Positions 9,760 through 18,356 of a stretch of 64,000 bases of DNA are shown here, one piece after another. Positions within the stretch are counted from its first letter, which is position 1. The number at the start of each line of letters is the position of its first letter. Made by a program: the position numbers and the translations under genes. The notes beneath the pieces are model-generated. The model searched no databases. It was not told the origin of the DNA and worked only from the letters and a program-made list of their open reading frames with translations. This DNA is from Albidovulum sediminicola (lineage in GTDB: Bacteria > Pseudomonadota > Alphaproteobacteria > Rhodobacterales > Rhodobacteraceae). Location of the stretch: the NCBI RefSeq assembly GCF_025751575.1, contig NZ_JAOWLA010000003.1, positions 62,001 through 126,000 on the forward strand, read 5' to 3'.

Positions 9760-10365
9760 ATGCCGGAACTGACCAGCGGGGCCACGGCCCTGATCCTGAC
9801 CGCGCTTCTGGGCTACCTTCTGGGCTCGGTCCCCTTCGGACTGGTGATCACCCGCGCGCTGGGGTTGGGCGACGTGCGCAAGATCGGCTCGGGCAATATC
9901 GGGGCGACGAACGTGCTGCGCACCGGCAGCAAACCCGCCGCGCTGGCGACGCTGCTCCTCGACGGCGGCAAGGGCGCGGTCGCGGTGCTGATCGCAAGGG
10001 CCTTCGCGGGCGAGGACGCGGCGCAGATGGCGGGCCTTTCAGCCTTCCTGGGCCACCTTTACCCGGTGTGGCTGGGGTTCAAGGGTGGCAAGGGTGTCGC
10101 GACCTTCCTCGGCACCGTGATCGCGCTGGCCTGGCCCGTGGGGCTTGCGGCCTGCGCGACCTGGCTTACGGCGGCGGTCGTCACGCGGCGGTCGTCGCTG
10201 GGCGCGCTGGTCGCGGCGGCGCTCTGCGTGCTCTGGGCGCCGCTTCTGGGTCATGGCAGCCTGGTCATCCTGATCGCAATCCTCGCGGTGCTGGTCTTCT
10301 GGCGGCATCGCTCGAACATTGCCCGGATCATCGCCGGCGAGGAGCCGAAGATCGGCCGCAAGTAG
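9760..10365 (+). CDS. plsY: Acyl-phosphate glycerol-3-phosphate acyltransferase PlsY
   Basis: This 201-residue inner-membrane protein transfers an acyl group from acyl-phosphate to glycerol 3-phosphate, the first step in phospholipid synthesis. It shows the three PlsY motifs: GSVPFGLV with the following SGNIGATN block, the GHLYPVWLGFKGGKG block, and a C-terminal cytoplasmic loop RHRSNIARI. Several hydrophobic helices span the length. Its ATG follows the upstream stop after 1 base, so it is translated together with the pyrB gene pair. Confidence 0.95.
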   Translation: MPELTSGATALILTALLGYLLGSVPFGLVITRALGLGDVRKIGSGNIGATNVLRTGSKPAALATLLLDGGKGAVAVLIARAFAGEDAAQMAGLSAFLGHLYPVWLGFKGGKGVATFLGTVIALAWPVGLAACATWLTAAVVTRRSSLGALVAAALCVLWAPLLGHGSLVILIAILAVLVFWRHRSNIARIIAGEEPKIGRK

Positions 10366-10444
10366 GCGTGGGCCCTGCGGCTTTGCGGGGCTTGCGAAAG
10401 CGGGCCGCCTGCCTGACACTCGCGCTATTCGAAGGAGGGGCTCT

Positions 10445-10852
10445 ATGGATTTCTGGACTGCGGTCAGAACCTGTTTCAACAAGTATTCCTCGTTCCGGGG
10501 CCGCGCCACGCGGCCGGAGTTCTGGTGGTTCGTCCTCTTCCTGCTCATCGCCAACATCGTCCTGAGCGTGCTCGACACCGCGCTGTTCGGCATGCGGATG
10601 ATGCATTTTCAGCCGCTGTCCGCGATCTTTTCGCTCGTCACGATCCTGCCCAGCCTCGCGGTGGGCGCGCGCCGGTTGCACGACACCGGGCGCAGCGGGT
10701 GGTGGCAGTTGTTGCTGGCCATCCCGTTCCTGGGATTTCTCGTGCTGGTCTGGTTCATGGCCCAGCGGGGCGACGATCAGGATAACGACTATGGCCCCGC
10801 GCCGGGGATGCCGGTCGCGCGAAGCTCGCTTCCCAAGGTCCCCCGGCGCTAG
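10445..10852 (+). CDS. DUF805 family membrane protein
   Basis: This 135-residue protein shows the DUF805 pattern: a cytoplasmic start with KYSSFRGRATRPEFWWF, then hydrophobic helices near residues 30-48 and 62-78, and the signature RRLHDTGRSGWWQLL followed by a last helix. The function of DUF805 is unknown. The start at 10445 is supported by a strong GAAGGAGGGG ribosome-binding site. It follows plsY after 79 bp and converges on gshA with 7 bp between the stops. Confidence 0.9.
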   Translation: MDFWTAVRTCFNKYSSFRGRATRPEFWWFVLFLLIANIVLSVLDTALFGMRMMHFQPLSAIFSLVTILPSLAVGARRLHDTGRSGWWQLLLAIPFLGFLVLVWFMAQRGDDQDNDYGPAPGMPVARSSLPKVPRR

Positions 10853-10859
10853 GGCGCGC

Positions 10860-12230
10860 TCAGTAGCTGTATTCGGCGTAGATGCGGCTTAGATCGCCCG
10901 CCCATTCGCCGTGATACTTCTCCAAAAGCTCGTCGGCAGGGGCGCGGCCCGTCTCCACGCTTTCCTGAAGCGCGTTGAGGAAATGCGTCTCGTCCGGGAC
11001 CATGCCACCGGCACCCGGTTTCGAGCGCGCTTTCAGGCCGGCTTCAGCGATCGCGACGACCTCGCGCGCGAGATCGTGCATCTTGACGCCGCCCGCCTCG
11101 GCCTGAAGCCCTTCGACGGAGGCCGCGACGCGCAGCGCCTCGCGTGTTTCGTCGTTCCAGTGCTTGCAAAGGTCCCAGGCCGCATCCATCGCGGATTGGT
11201 CGTACAGCAGGCCGACCCAAAGCGCGGGCAGCGCGCAAAGACGCCGCCAGGGCCCGCCGTCGGCGCCCCGCATCTCGATGTATTTCTTGACCCGCGCCTC
11301 GGGGAAGACGGTGGTCATGTGATCCGCCCAATCCGAAAGCGTCGGCTTTTCGCCCGGCAGCGCGGGCAGTTCGCCCTTGAGGAAATCGCGGAAGGACTGC
11401 CCCAGCGCGTTGATGTAGTTCCCGTCGCGGTAGACGAAATACATCGGCACATCGAGCACATAATCGACATAGCGCTGGTAGCCCATGCCGTCCTCGAAGA
11501 AGAATGGCAGCATCCCGGTGCGCGCGTCATCAAGGCTGCGCCAGATCCGGCTGCGCCAGGATTTGTGGCCGTTGGGCTTGCCCTCGAAGAAGGGGGAGTT
11601 GGCGAAAAGCGCGGTCGCGACGGGCTGCAGGCTCAGCGCCACGCGCATCTTCTGCACCATGTCGGCTTCGGAGGCGTAGTCGAGGTTCACCTGGACCGTG
11701 CAGGTCCGGTACATCATCTGCGTGCCATGGGTGCCGACGCGGCCCATGTAGTCAGTCATCAGCCGATAGCGCCCCTTGGGCATCATCGGCATCTGTTCAT
11801 GCGTCCATTCCGGCGCGGCGCCCAGCCCGATGAAGCGCGCGCCGATGCGGTCGGCGATCTCGTGCACCTCGCGCAGGTGTTCGTTCACCTCGTCGCAGGT
11901 CTGGTGGATGGTTTCGAGCGGAGCGCCCGAAAGCTCCAGCTGGCCGCCGGGTTCGAGCGAGACGTTGGCGCCGCCTTTCGTCAGGCCGATGATGTTGCCC
12001 TGTTCCAGGACCGGGTCCCAGCCGAAGCGGTCGCGCAGCCCCTCCAGCATCGCCCTGATCGAGCGCGGGCCGTCATAGGGCAGGGGCTTCAGCGTATCGC
12101 GGCAATAGCCGAACTTCTCGTGCTCGGTCCCGATGCGCCAGTCGTCCTTGGGCTTCTCGCCCGAGGCCATGTATTCGGCCAATTGCTCGAACCGTTCGAT
12201 CGGGCCGCCGCCGGATTGGGGAATGGACAT
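10860..12230 (-). CDS. gshA: Glutamate-cysteine ligase, plant/alphaproteobacterial type
   Basis: This 456-residue enzyme makes gamma-glutamylcysteine, the first step of glutathione synthesis. It belongs to the plant-like class of GshA, seen in the WRIGTEHEKFGY block (glutamate and ATP/metal site) near residue 35, the LEPGGQLELSGAPL block, and the YRTCTVQVNLDY block. The length is that of the alphaproteobacterial form. It stands alone on the minus strand. Confidence 0.95.
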   Translation of the reverse strand: MSIPQSGGGPIERFEQLAEYMASGEKPKDDWRIGTEHEKFGYCRDTLKPLPYDGPRSIRAMLEGLRDRFGWDPVLEQGNIIGLTKGGANVSLEPGGQLELSGAPLETIHQTCDEVNEHLREVHEIADRIGARFIGLGAAPEWTHEQMPMMPKGRYRLMTDYMGRVGTHGTQMMYRTCTVQVNLDYASEADMVQKMRVALSLQPVATALFANSPFFEGKPNGHKSWRSRIWRSLDDARTGMLPFFFEDGMGYQRYVDYVLDVPMYFVYRDGNYINALGQSFRDFLKGELPALPGEKPTLSDWADHMTTVFPEARVKKYIEMRGADGGPWRRLCALPALWVGLLYDQSAMDAAWDLCKHWNDETREALRVAASVEGLQAEAGGVKMHDLAREVVAIAEAGLKARSKPGAGGMVPDETHFLNALQESVETGRAPADELLEKYHGEWAGDLSRIYAEYSY

Positions 12231-12287
12231 CAGGTGCGCTCCGCTGGGTTCTGCTTCAAGGCCGCATAGAGAGGCGCATCGGCAGGG

Positions 12288-12800
12288 TCAAGTCAAGGCC
12301 GCGTGCGCGGGGCGCCGCCACAGGATCTCTGTGCTTTCGCGCGCATCAAGTGCGCGCGAAAGCGCACCCAGATCGATGCCGGGCAGCACCGCGAATGCGT
12401 CGTAAAGACGCTCCGCCCCCGCGGCGGCGACGGGGATCAGCAGGACCTGGCCGTCCGCCTGCCTGAGCCGCCAGTGCCGCCGGGCCTGGATGTCGATCAG
12501 GCGGATCTCCGAAAGCTCGCGCACCGCGACATAGCCGCCGAAGGTGGGGCCGAGATAGCCGATCTGGCCCTCGTCGACCTCGACCATGCCGGGCGCCTCG
12601 ACCCTGCGCCCGAACCGGCGGCGGCGGATGGCGATCACGGCCCAGGCCAGGCCGAGGCCGCCGACAACCACCCCGAGCGGCACCAGAAGGTAGCCGCCCA
12701 GCCAGATCAGCCAGAGCCCAAGCGCCACGACCGCGAAGGCGGCCGCGGCCTCGCGCCAGGGCGCGAATCGGGCCATCAGGTCGGGCCGCACGAAGCTCAT
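12288..12800 (-). CDS. Membrane protein of unknown function
   Basis: I do not recognise this 170-residue protein. It has two closely spaced hydrophobic helices (about residues 17-36 and 38-58, LVPLGVVVGGLGLAWAVIAI) followed by an RRRRFGRR positive patch and a cytoplasmic domain of about 110 residues with PGMVEVDEGQIGYLGP and a C-terminal alanine-rich end. Its ATG overlaps the stop of the upstream unknown gene by 4 bp. It is therefore the third gene of the rsmE operon. The domain after the helices has the look of a bacterial PH-like or YdbT-like fold, but this is only an impression. Confidence 0.7.
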   Translation of the reverse strand: MSFVRPDLMARFAPWREAAAAFAVVALGLWLIWLGGYLLVPLGVVVGGLGLAWAVIAIRRRRFGRRVEAPGMVEVDEGQIGYLGPTFGGYVAVRELSEIRLIDIQARRHWRLRQADGQVLLIPVAAAGAERLYDAFAVLPGIDLGALSRALDARESTEILWRRPAHAALT

Positions 12801-13576
12801 GCCCGCGCCTCGGCATAGGGGGCCCTGCGTTCCTCATAGGTCATGGCGGTGAAATCCGCGATCCGCCGTGCCGGGCCGTCCTGCGTCCGTTCCCACAGGC
12901 AGCCCTGCGCTGCGTATTGCAGCCACCCCCGCCAAGTATCGGCCCATTCCCAGTCCGTGGGGCGGCGAGCCCCATTGGCGTCGATCACCGCGTAGCGGTT
13001 GGAGATCAGCGCCCTGTCGCGCGCGCCGAGGGCGAAACTCAGTTCAAGTTGCCCGCCCCAGGGCAGGTCGCGCAATAGCCGCGCATCGTAGCGTTCGCCG
13101 CCCGCATGGCGCCATCCCCGCGCCTGCATCGACGCGGCAAAGCTGGCGCCCATGTGAAACCCGTCGGTCGAATGCGGCCAGGCGTTCGCGGGGGCCTGGC
13201 TCAGTTCGCCCCCGGGCAGGCCCTCTAGCGGCCCGCCCCCGTTCAGCCAGACCGTGCCGGGCGCGGGAAAGACGCCGCCCCCGCCCCAGGTGCTGCCTTG
13301 CCCCAGAAAGGCGATCGCGCTCAGCCAGGGTGCGCGCGACACCGCCGTCCACCAATGCGATCCGCCCTTGCCGGCAAAGACGATCAGGTGCCGCCCGTTC
13401 GGCGACAGGTCGGAGCGGTGTTCGTAGATCCGCCCCTTCAGCCACTGGCCGGTCTCGAATCCGTTGGTATCGCGGTCCCAGCCGATCGTGGCGACCCTGC
13501 GCGCCGGTCCGCGGCGCAGGATCACCGCCTGTCCGCAGTCACGCGCCGTCAACACGAAAAGCCTGGGCGGTGTCAC
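12797..13576 (-). CDS. Conserved hypothetical protein, middle gene of the rsmE operon
   Basis: I do not recognise this 259-residue protein. It has no signal peptide and no membrane helix. It is rich in tryptophan and glycine, with blocks such as HLIVFAGKGGSHWWTAVSRAPWL, GQGSTWGGGGVF and WEWADTWRGWLQYA. The start is GTG at 13576, sharing a 4-bp GTGA overlap with the rsmE stop. Its own stop overlaps the ATG of the next gene by 4 bp. The tight coupling on both sides shows it is translated with rsmE. Confidence 0.75.
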   Translation of the reverse strand: MTPPRLFVLTARDCGQAVILRRGPARRVATIGWDRDTNGFETGQWLKGRIYEHRSDLSPNGRHLIVFAGKGGSHWWTAVSRAPWLSAIAFLGQGSTWGGGGVFPAPGTVWLNGGGPLEGLPGGELSQAPANAWPHSTDGFHMGASFAASMQARGWRHAGGERYDARLLRDLPWGGQLELSFALGARDRALISNRYAVIDANGARRPTDWEWADTWRGWLQYAAQGCLWERTQDGPARRIADFTAMTYEERRAPYAEARA

Positions 13577-14343
13577 GATCCGGCCTCGGCCGCCGCGTCC
13601 TCCGGCGTCTGCGCCCAATCGCCAAGCGCCGCTTGCCACAGGACAAGCGCCGCGAGCGCCGCCGTTTCCGCCCTGAGGATGCGGGGACCAAGCGCCACGG
13701 GCCGCACGAACGGGAGCGCGCGGAGCTCTACGCGTTCCGCCGGGGAAAACCCGCCCTCCGGCCCGATCAGGATCGCCCAGGGGCCGGGGGCCTCCGCGAC
13801 GAGTGCAGCAAGCGCCGGTGACTGGCCCGCCGCGTCCTCGTCCGCCCAGAGGATGCGCCGCGCCGGGTCCCAGCCCGCCAGAAGCTTCGCCAGCGGCGCG
13901 ATTTCGGTCACTTCGGGCAGGTTGAGGGCGCCGCACTGCTCGGCCGCCTCGCGCACATGCGCCTCGGCCTTGTCGCGGCGCAGGCGTTCGGCATTGGTAT
14001 ATTCGGTGGAGATCGGCACGATCCGGGCCGCGCCAAGCTCCACCGCCTTTTCCACGATGAAATCGGTGCGCGCCTTCTTGACCGGGGCGAACATCAGCCA
14101 AAGGTCGGGAAGGCCGCGCTGCGCCTTCGTCTGCGCGACGCAGGCCAGGCTGCCCTTGCGCTTGCCGGCCTCCGTCACCTCGGCGAGCCATTCGCCGTCG
14201 CGGCCGTTGAAAACCAGAACACGGCTTCCCACCGCTTCGCGCATCACGCCGAAAAGGTAATGCGCCTGCGCCTCGGACAGGGGAAGCGATTGCCCCGGGC
14301 CAAGCGGTTGGTCTACACAAAGCCTGATCTTCGCTGACGACAT
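13573..14343 (-). CDS. rsmE: 16S rRNA m3U1498 methyltransferase RsmE
   Basis: This 256-residue SPOUT-class methyltransferase modifies U1498 of 16S rRNA. The N-terminal PUA-like domain runs to about residue 75. The knotted SAM-binding domain shows KKARTDFIVEKAVELG, then IGPEGGFSPAE and the trefoil-knot signature LGPRILRAETAALAAL near the end. The ATG at 14343 gives MSSAKIRLCV. It is the first gene of an operon with two unknown genes and is divergent from ubiA with 12 bp between the two starts. Confidence 0.95.
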   Translation of the reverse strand: MSSAKIRLCVDQPLGPGQSLPLSEAQAHYLFGVMREAVGSRVLVFNGRDGEWLAEVTEAGKRKGSLACVAQTKAQRGLPDLWLMFAPVKKARTDFIVEKAVELGAARIVPISTEYTNAERLRRDKAEAHVREAAEQCGALNLPEVTEIAPLAKLLAGWDPARRILWADEDAAGQSPALAALVAEAPGPWAILIGPEGGFSPAERVELRALPFVRPVALGPRILRAETAALAALVLWQAALGDWAQTPEDAAAEAGS

Positions 14344-14355
14344 GAGGCCGAACTT

Positions 14356-15324
14356 ATGACCCCGCGCACGCAAAAGCCAGAGCCTGACGGGCAGGTGTCT
14401 GACGCCGTCCGGGGTAACTGGGTCGACCGGCTGGCACCGGAGTTCGCCCGCCCCTATCTGCGGCTCAGCCGGGCGGACCGGCCGATCGGGACCTGGCTGC
14501 TGTTACTCCCCTGCTGGTGGGGGCTGGCGCTGGCGGCGGCGGTCGACGGCTGGCGGTTGGCCGACATCTGGATCGCCGCGGGATGCGCGCTGGGCGCCTG
14601 GCTGATGCGCGGTGCGGGCTGCACCTGGAACGACATTACCGACCGGGAGTTCGACGCGGCAGTGGCGCGCACGCGGTCGCGGCCCATCCCTTCGGGCCAG
14701 GTCTCGGTCAAGCAGGCGATCGGCTGGATGTTCGCCCAGATGGCCGTCGCGGGCCTGATCCTGCTGAGCTTCGACTGGACCGCGGTGATCCTTGGCGTCT
14801 CGTCGCTGGGAATCGTCGCGCTTTATCCCTTCGCCAAGCGGTTCACCTGGTGGCCGCAGGCCGTCCTGGGCTTGGCCTTCAACTGGGGCGCCATCGTCGC
14901 CTGGTCCGCGCATACCGGCACCTGGCCCGGCCTGCCCGCCTGGCTGCTTTACGCGGCCGGAATTGCCTGGACGCTCTTCTACGACACGATCTACGCGCAT
15001 CAGGACAAGGAAGACGACGTGCTGATCGGCGTGAAGTCGACCGCGCGGCTCTTCGGCGCCGAGACCGGCAAATGGCTGGCCCGGTTCCTGGTCGCCGCGG
15101 TCTGCTTGATGGGGCTGGCGGTGGTGCTGGCGCTGGGGTCCAGTTCGGGCGTTCTGACGCTGATCGTCGCGCTGGCCGCACCCTGGGCACTTGGCTGGCA
15201 CCTCTTCTGGCAGATGACGCGGCTCGATATCGACAACCCGGACACCTGCCTGCGGCTCTTCCGCGCCAACCGGGACGCGGGCCTTCTGCCTGCGCTGTTT
15301 CTTGCCTGCGCGGGGTTCCTTTGA
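14356..15324 (+). CDS. ubiA: 4-hydroxybenzoate octaprenyltransferase UbiA
   Basis: This 322-residue membrane prenyltransferase attaches the isoprenoid tail in ubiquinone synthesis. The first aspartate-rich motif reads NDITDREFD inside CTWNDITDREFDAAVARTRS, and the second reads YDTIYAHQDKEDD. About eight hydrophobic helices cover the rest. The RPIPSGQVS segment is also typical of UbiA. The start lies very close to that of rsmE on the other strand, so the promoters must overlap the opposite coding regions. Confidence 0.95.
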   Translation: MTPRTQKPEPDGQVSDAVRGNWVDRLAPEFARPYLRLSRADRPIGTWLLLLPCWWGLALAAAVDGWRLADIWIAAGCALGAWLMRGAGCTWNDITDREFDAAVARTRSRPIPSGQVSVKQAIGWMFAQMAVAGLILLSFDWTAVILGVSSLGIVALYPFAKRFTWWPQAVLGLAFNWGAIVAWSAHTGTWPGLPAWLLYAAGIAWTLFYDTIYAHQDKEDDVLIGVKSTARLFGAETGKWLARFLVAAVCLMGLAVVLALGSSSGVLTLIVALAAPWALGWHLFWQMTRLDIDNPDTCLRLFRANRDAGLLPALFLACAGFL

Positions 15325-15387
15325 TTGATCCAGCCCGCATCGGACCGTAAGAGGGGGCGTTCCCTTTCCCGCGAGGATATCCGCCGG

Positions 15388-17310
15388 ATGAAACTGCCCC
15401 CCAATGCGATCGGCGCCGGCGCCTTTGCCGTTGCGGCGCTCTTGTCGATTCTGGCGGCGGTCTGGGCGGCCCATGCCATCGAGAGTCGCTCGGCACGCGC
15501 GGTCCGCGCCGCGCTCGACCAGGGCGGTTACGACTGGGCCGAAGTCAGCGTGGACGGGCTGCAGGTGACGCTGACCGGCATGGCGCCGAGCGAGGCGCTG
15601 CGGTTTCGCGCGCTGACGGCGGCCGGAACCGTGGTCGATGGTCGCCGTGTCCTCGATGCGATGGATGTGGTCGATCCCTCCGCGCTGGGCCTGCCGGAGT
15701 TCACGCTTGAGATCCTGCGCAACGGCGACGGTATTTCGCTGATCGGCCTCGTCCCCTCCGAGGACGCGCACAGCGCGGTGGTCGAGCGGCTCGCGGATCT
15801 CGCGGGCGAGGGCCAGGTCACCGACATGCTCGAAACCTCCGAACATCCGGAGCCGGAGGGCTGGCCGGCCGCCGTGGAATTCGGCCTGAAGGCGATGGAG
15901 TCGCTGCCGCGCTCCAAGATCTCGGTCACCGCAAGCCGCGTGGCAGTCATGGCGATCACCAACAGCGCCGCTGAAAAGGCGCGCATCGAGACGCAGTTGC
16001 AGCGCGGCAAGCCCGAGGGGGTTCAGCTCGCCCTCGACATTTCGGCGCCCCGGCCGGTGATCGCGCCGTTCACGCTGCGATTCGTCATGGACGATGCCGG
16101 TGCCCGCTTCGACGCCTGTTCGGCCAATAACGAACGCGCGCGCGACCGTATCGTCGCTGCCGCGACCAAGGCCGGGCTGGCGGGCAAGGCCACCTGCACG
16201 ATTGGTCTTGGCGTGCCGAGTCCGGAGTGGGAAAGGGCCGTGTCAATGGGCATCGCGGCCGTGGCGGAACTGGGCAAGGCGGTCATCACCTATTCGGATG
16301 CGGATGTGGCCCTGGTGGCGGACGCCACGGTACCCCAGGACCTTTTCGACAAGGTGGTGGGGGAGCTCGAATCGAACCTGCCCGAGGTGTTTTCGCTGCA
16401 TGCCGTGCTGACCCCGCCCGAGACCGACCAGGACAAGCCGGAGGGTGTTGCCGAGTTCGCTGCGGTCCTGAAGGAAGATGGCGGGGTGGAGCTTCGCGGA
16501 CGGGTGCCCGATCCGCTGGCGCGCGAGGCGGTGGAAAGCTACGCGCGGTCCCGTTTCGGGGCGGCCGCCGTCTATGCCGCGACGCGGCTAGACGAAGACC
16601 TGCCCAAGGGTTGGTCGATCCGGGTCCTGGCGGCGCTGGAGGCGCTGGGCCACCTCAAGTCCGGGCAGGTCCGGGTGCGGGCCGACCGCGTGATCATTTC
16701 CGGAACCACCGACCAGCCCGACGCCCGCGACGATGTCGCGCGCCTCCTGTCGGACAAGCTGGGCGAGGCGCAGAAGCTCCAGATCGACATTTCCTATGTG
16801 CCCGTCGTGGAGGCGGAGGTTCCGGTGGCCTCGCCCGAGGACTGCGTTGCGGACATCACCGCCGCCCTGGCCGAGCACAAGATCGATTTCGAGCCCGGCT
16901 CGGCCCGCATTGCGCCCTCGGCGAACCCGACGCTCGATGCCATTGCGGGGTATCTCAAGGACTGCGCCGACGCGCCGATCGAGGTGGCCGGGCATACCGA
17001 CAGCCAGGGCAGCGACGAGATGAACCTGAATCTTTCGAAGGCGCGGGCGCAGTCGGTCGTGCAGGCGCTGATGGTGCGTCGGGTGCTGACCGGCAACCTG
17101 ACGGCGGTCGGGTACGGCGAAACCATCCCGATCGCTTCGAATGACACCGAAGAGGGCCGAGAACAGAACCGCCGCATTGAATTCCGGCTTCTCACCGTCG
17201 CCGAAGACGGTACGGTGGTGCCCATGGCGCTGGTGCCCGGCCCCGACACGCCGCGGCCCCTGAAGCGCCCGGAAGCACCCGGCGCCGAGACGCCCAAGAC
17301 CAGCGACTGA
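15388..17310 (+). CDS. OmpA-family protein with BON-like repeats
   Basis: This 640-residue envelope protein starts with a membrane helix or uncleaved signal (about residues 8-28). BON-like alpha-beta units follow, for instance VSVDGLQVTLTGMAPSEA, ELRGRVPDPLAREAVESYA and VRADRVIISGTTDQPDA. A C-terminal OmpA domain (from about residue 500) has IDFEPGSARI, AGHTDSQGSDEMNLNLSKAR and a final NRRIEFRLL, the peptidoglycan-binding pattern. The tail is proline-rich. A TTG at 15325 in frame would add 21 residues; ATG at 15388 is chosen because the helix then sits at the N-terminus. A 109-residue membrane coiled-coil gene follows 19 bp later. Confidence 0.85.
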   Translation: MKLPPNAIGAGAFAVAALLSILAAVWAAHAIESRSARAVRAALDQGGYDWAEVSVDGLQVTLTGMAPSEALRFRALTAAGTVVDGRRVLDAMDVVDPSALGLPEFTLEILRNGDGISLIGLVPSEDAHSAVVERLADLAGEGQVTDMLETSEHPEPEGWPAAVEFGLKAMESLPRSKISVTASRVAVMAITNSAAEKARIETQLQRGKPEGVQLALDISAPRPVIAPFTLRFVMDDAGARFDACSANNERARDRIVAAATKAGLAGKATCTIGLGVPSPEWERAVSMGIAAVAELGKAVITYSDADVALVADATVPQDLFDKVVGELESNLPEVFSLHAVLTPPETDQDKPEGVAEFAAVLKEDGGVELRGRVPDPLAREAVESYARSRFGAAAVYAATRLDEDLPKGWSIRVLAALEALGHLKSGQVRVRADRVIISGTTDQPDARDDVARLLSDKLGEAQKLQIDISYVPVVEAEVPVASPEDCVADITAALAEHKIDFEPGSARIAPSANPTLDAIAGYLKDCADAPIEVAGHTDSQGSDEMNLNLSKARAQSVVQALMVRRVLTGNLTAVGYGETIPIASNDTEEGREQNRRIEFRLLTVAEDGTVVPMALVPGPDTPRPLKRPEAPGAETPKTSD

Positions 17311-17329
17311 GGGCAGGGAGGCCCGGGAC

Positions 17330-17659
17330 GTGAACAGGACCGACTTCATCATCGCCACGGCGATCGTGCTCTTCCTGGCCTTCCTCCTGGGGTGGTTCGT
17401 GTCCTGGCTCTTTCACCGCCTGACCCGCGTCACGCACGCGGGCATGGGCGAGCTGGAGCAGATGGCGCATGAACTGCACGAGGCCGAGGAGGCACGCGAC
17501 CGGGCGCTCGCCTACCTGGAGGAGCGTGAGCAGGAACTGATCCGCAAGCTGTCGCAATGCGAGGCCGAACTGCGCGCGGCGATGGAGGGGCTCAGGATCG
17601 CCCGGGCGGAGTCGGAGGAACTGCGGGACTATATCGAACGGACCAACGCTGCCGGTTGA
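17330..17659 (+). CDS. Small membrane-anchored coiled-coil protein
   Basis: This 109-residue protein starts at GTG with a GGGAGG ribosome-binding site 8 bases upstream. One transmembrane helix (about residues 7-27, IIATAIVLFLAFLLGWFVSW) precedes a long charged helix predicted as a coiled coil (residues 40-105, rich in E, A, L and R). It follows the OmpA/BON gene and probably works with it at the envelope. I do not recognise a named family. Confidence 0.75.
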   Translation: MNRTDFIIATAIVLFLAFLLGWFVSWLFHRLTRVTHAGMGELEQMAHELHEAEEARDRALAYLEEREQELIRKLSQCEAELRAAMEGLRIARAESEELRDYIERTNAAG

Positions 17660-17668
17660 GTGCCGGGG

Positions 17669-18106
17669 CTACCAGCGGTCCAGCGCGGCTTCGTCCTCAT
17701 CCTTCGCGGCGACCCATTCGGCGCCGTCGGCGCCGAATTCCTTCTTCCAGAACGGCGCGCGGGACTTGAGGTAGTCCATCAGGAATTCCGCCGCCTCAAA
17801 GGCCGCCTTGCGGTGCCGCGCGGCGGTCGCGACCATCATGATCGCCTCGCCGGGCGCAAGGGGCCCATGGCGGTGAATGATCAGCACGTCCGCGAGAGAC
17901 CAGCGTGCCTCGGCCTCTGCCGCGATCTTGGCCAGCGCGCTTTCGGTCATGCCGGGATAGTGTTCAATCTCCATCCGCGACAGGCCGCCGCTGCCGCGCA
18001 CGAGCCCGAGGAAGGTCACGACCGCGCCCGCTTGGCCGTCGCCCTGGCCGAAACGCCCGCATTCGGCGCCGTAGTCGAAGGCTTCCTGCTGAACGCGGAT
18101 GTCCAT
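17669..18106 (-). CDS. moaE: Molybdopterin synthase catalytic subunit MoaE
   Basis: This 145-residue protein is the large subunit of molybdopterin synthase, which adds two sulfurs to cyclic pyranopterin. It shows VVTFLGLVRG near residue 35, then IIHRHGPLAPGEAIMMVA, ARHRKAAFEA, and the lysine-containing RAPFWKKEFG near the C-terminus. The start lies 1 base after the moaD stop. It forms an operon pgsA-moaD-moaE on the minus strand. Confidence 0.95.
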   Translation of the reverse strand: MDIRVQQEAFDYGAECGRFGQGDGQAGAVVTFLGLVRGSGGLSRMEIEHYPGMTESALAKIAAEAEARWSLADVLIIHRHGPLAPGEAIMMVATAARHRKAAFEAAEFLMDYLKSRAPFWKKEFGADGAEWVAAKDEDEAALDRW

Positions 18107-18107
18107 C

Positions 18108-18356
18108 CTAGCCTCCTGTCATGGGCGGGAAGAACGCGACCTCCCGCACCCCTTCCAGAGGCGCGGAGAAATCCGAAAGCCGCTGGTCCAGCGCCACGCG
18201 CAGCGCCCTGAGGTCCGAGAACGCCAGCGCGTAGCGCTCTTCGCGCGCGCGCAGTTCCTCGACAAGCTCGGCGACCGTCGCGGCATTGGTCGCGACCTTT
18301 TCGCGCGGCAGGCCGATGCGTTCGCGCACCCAGGCGAAATAGAGAACCTCGATCAT
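18108..18356 (-). CDS. moaD: Molybdopterin synthase sulfur carrier MoaD
   Basis: This 82-residue ubiquitin-like protein ends in Gly-Gly (PPMTGG), the C-terminus that is thiocarboxylated to carry sulfur to MoaE. It begins MIEVLYFAWVRERIGLP, the usual MoaD opening. Its ATG overlaps the pgsA stop by 4 bp. Confidence 0.95.
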   Translation of the reverse strand: MIEVLYFAWVRERIGLPREKVATNAATVAELVEELRAREERYALAFSDLRALRVALDQRLSDFSAPLEGVREVAFFPPMTGG

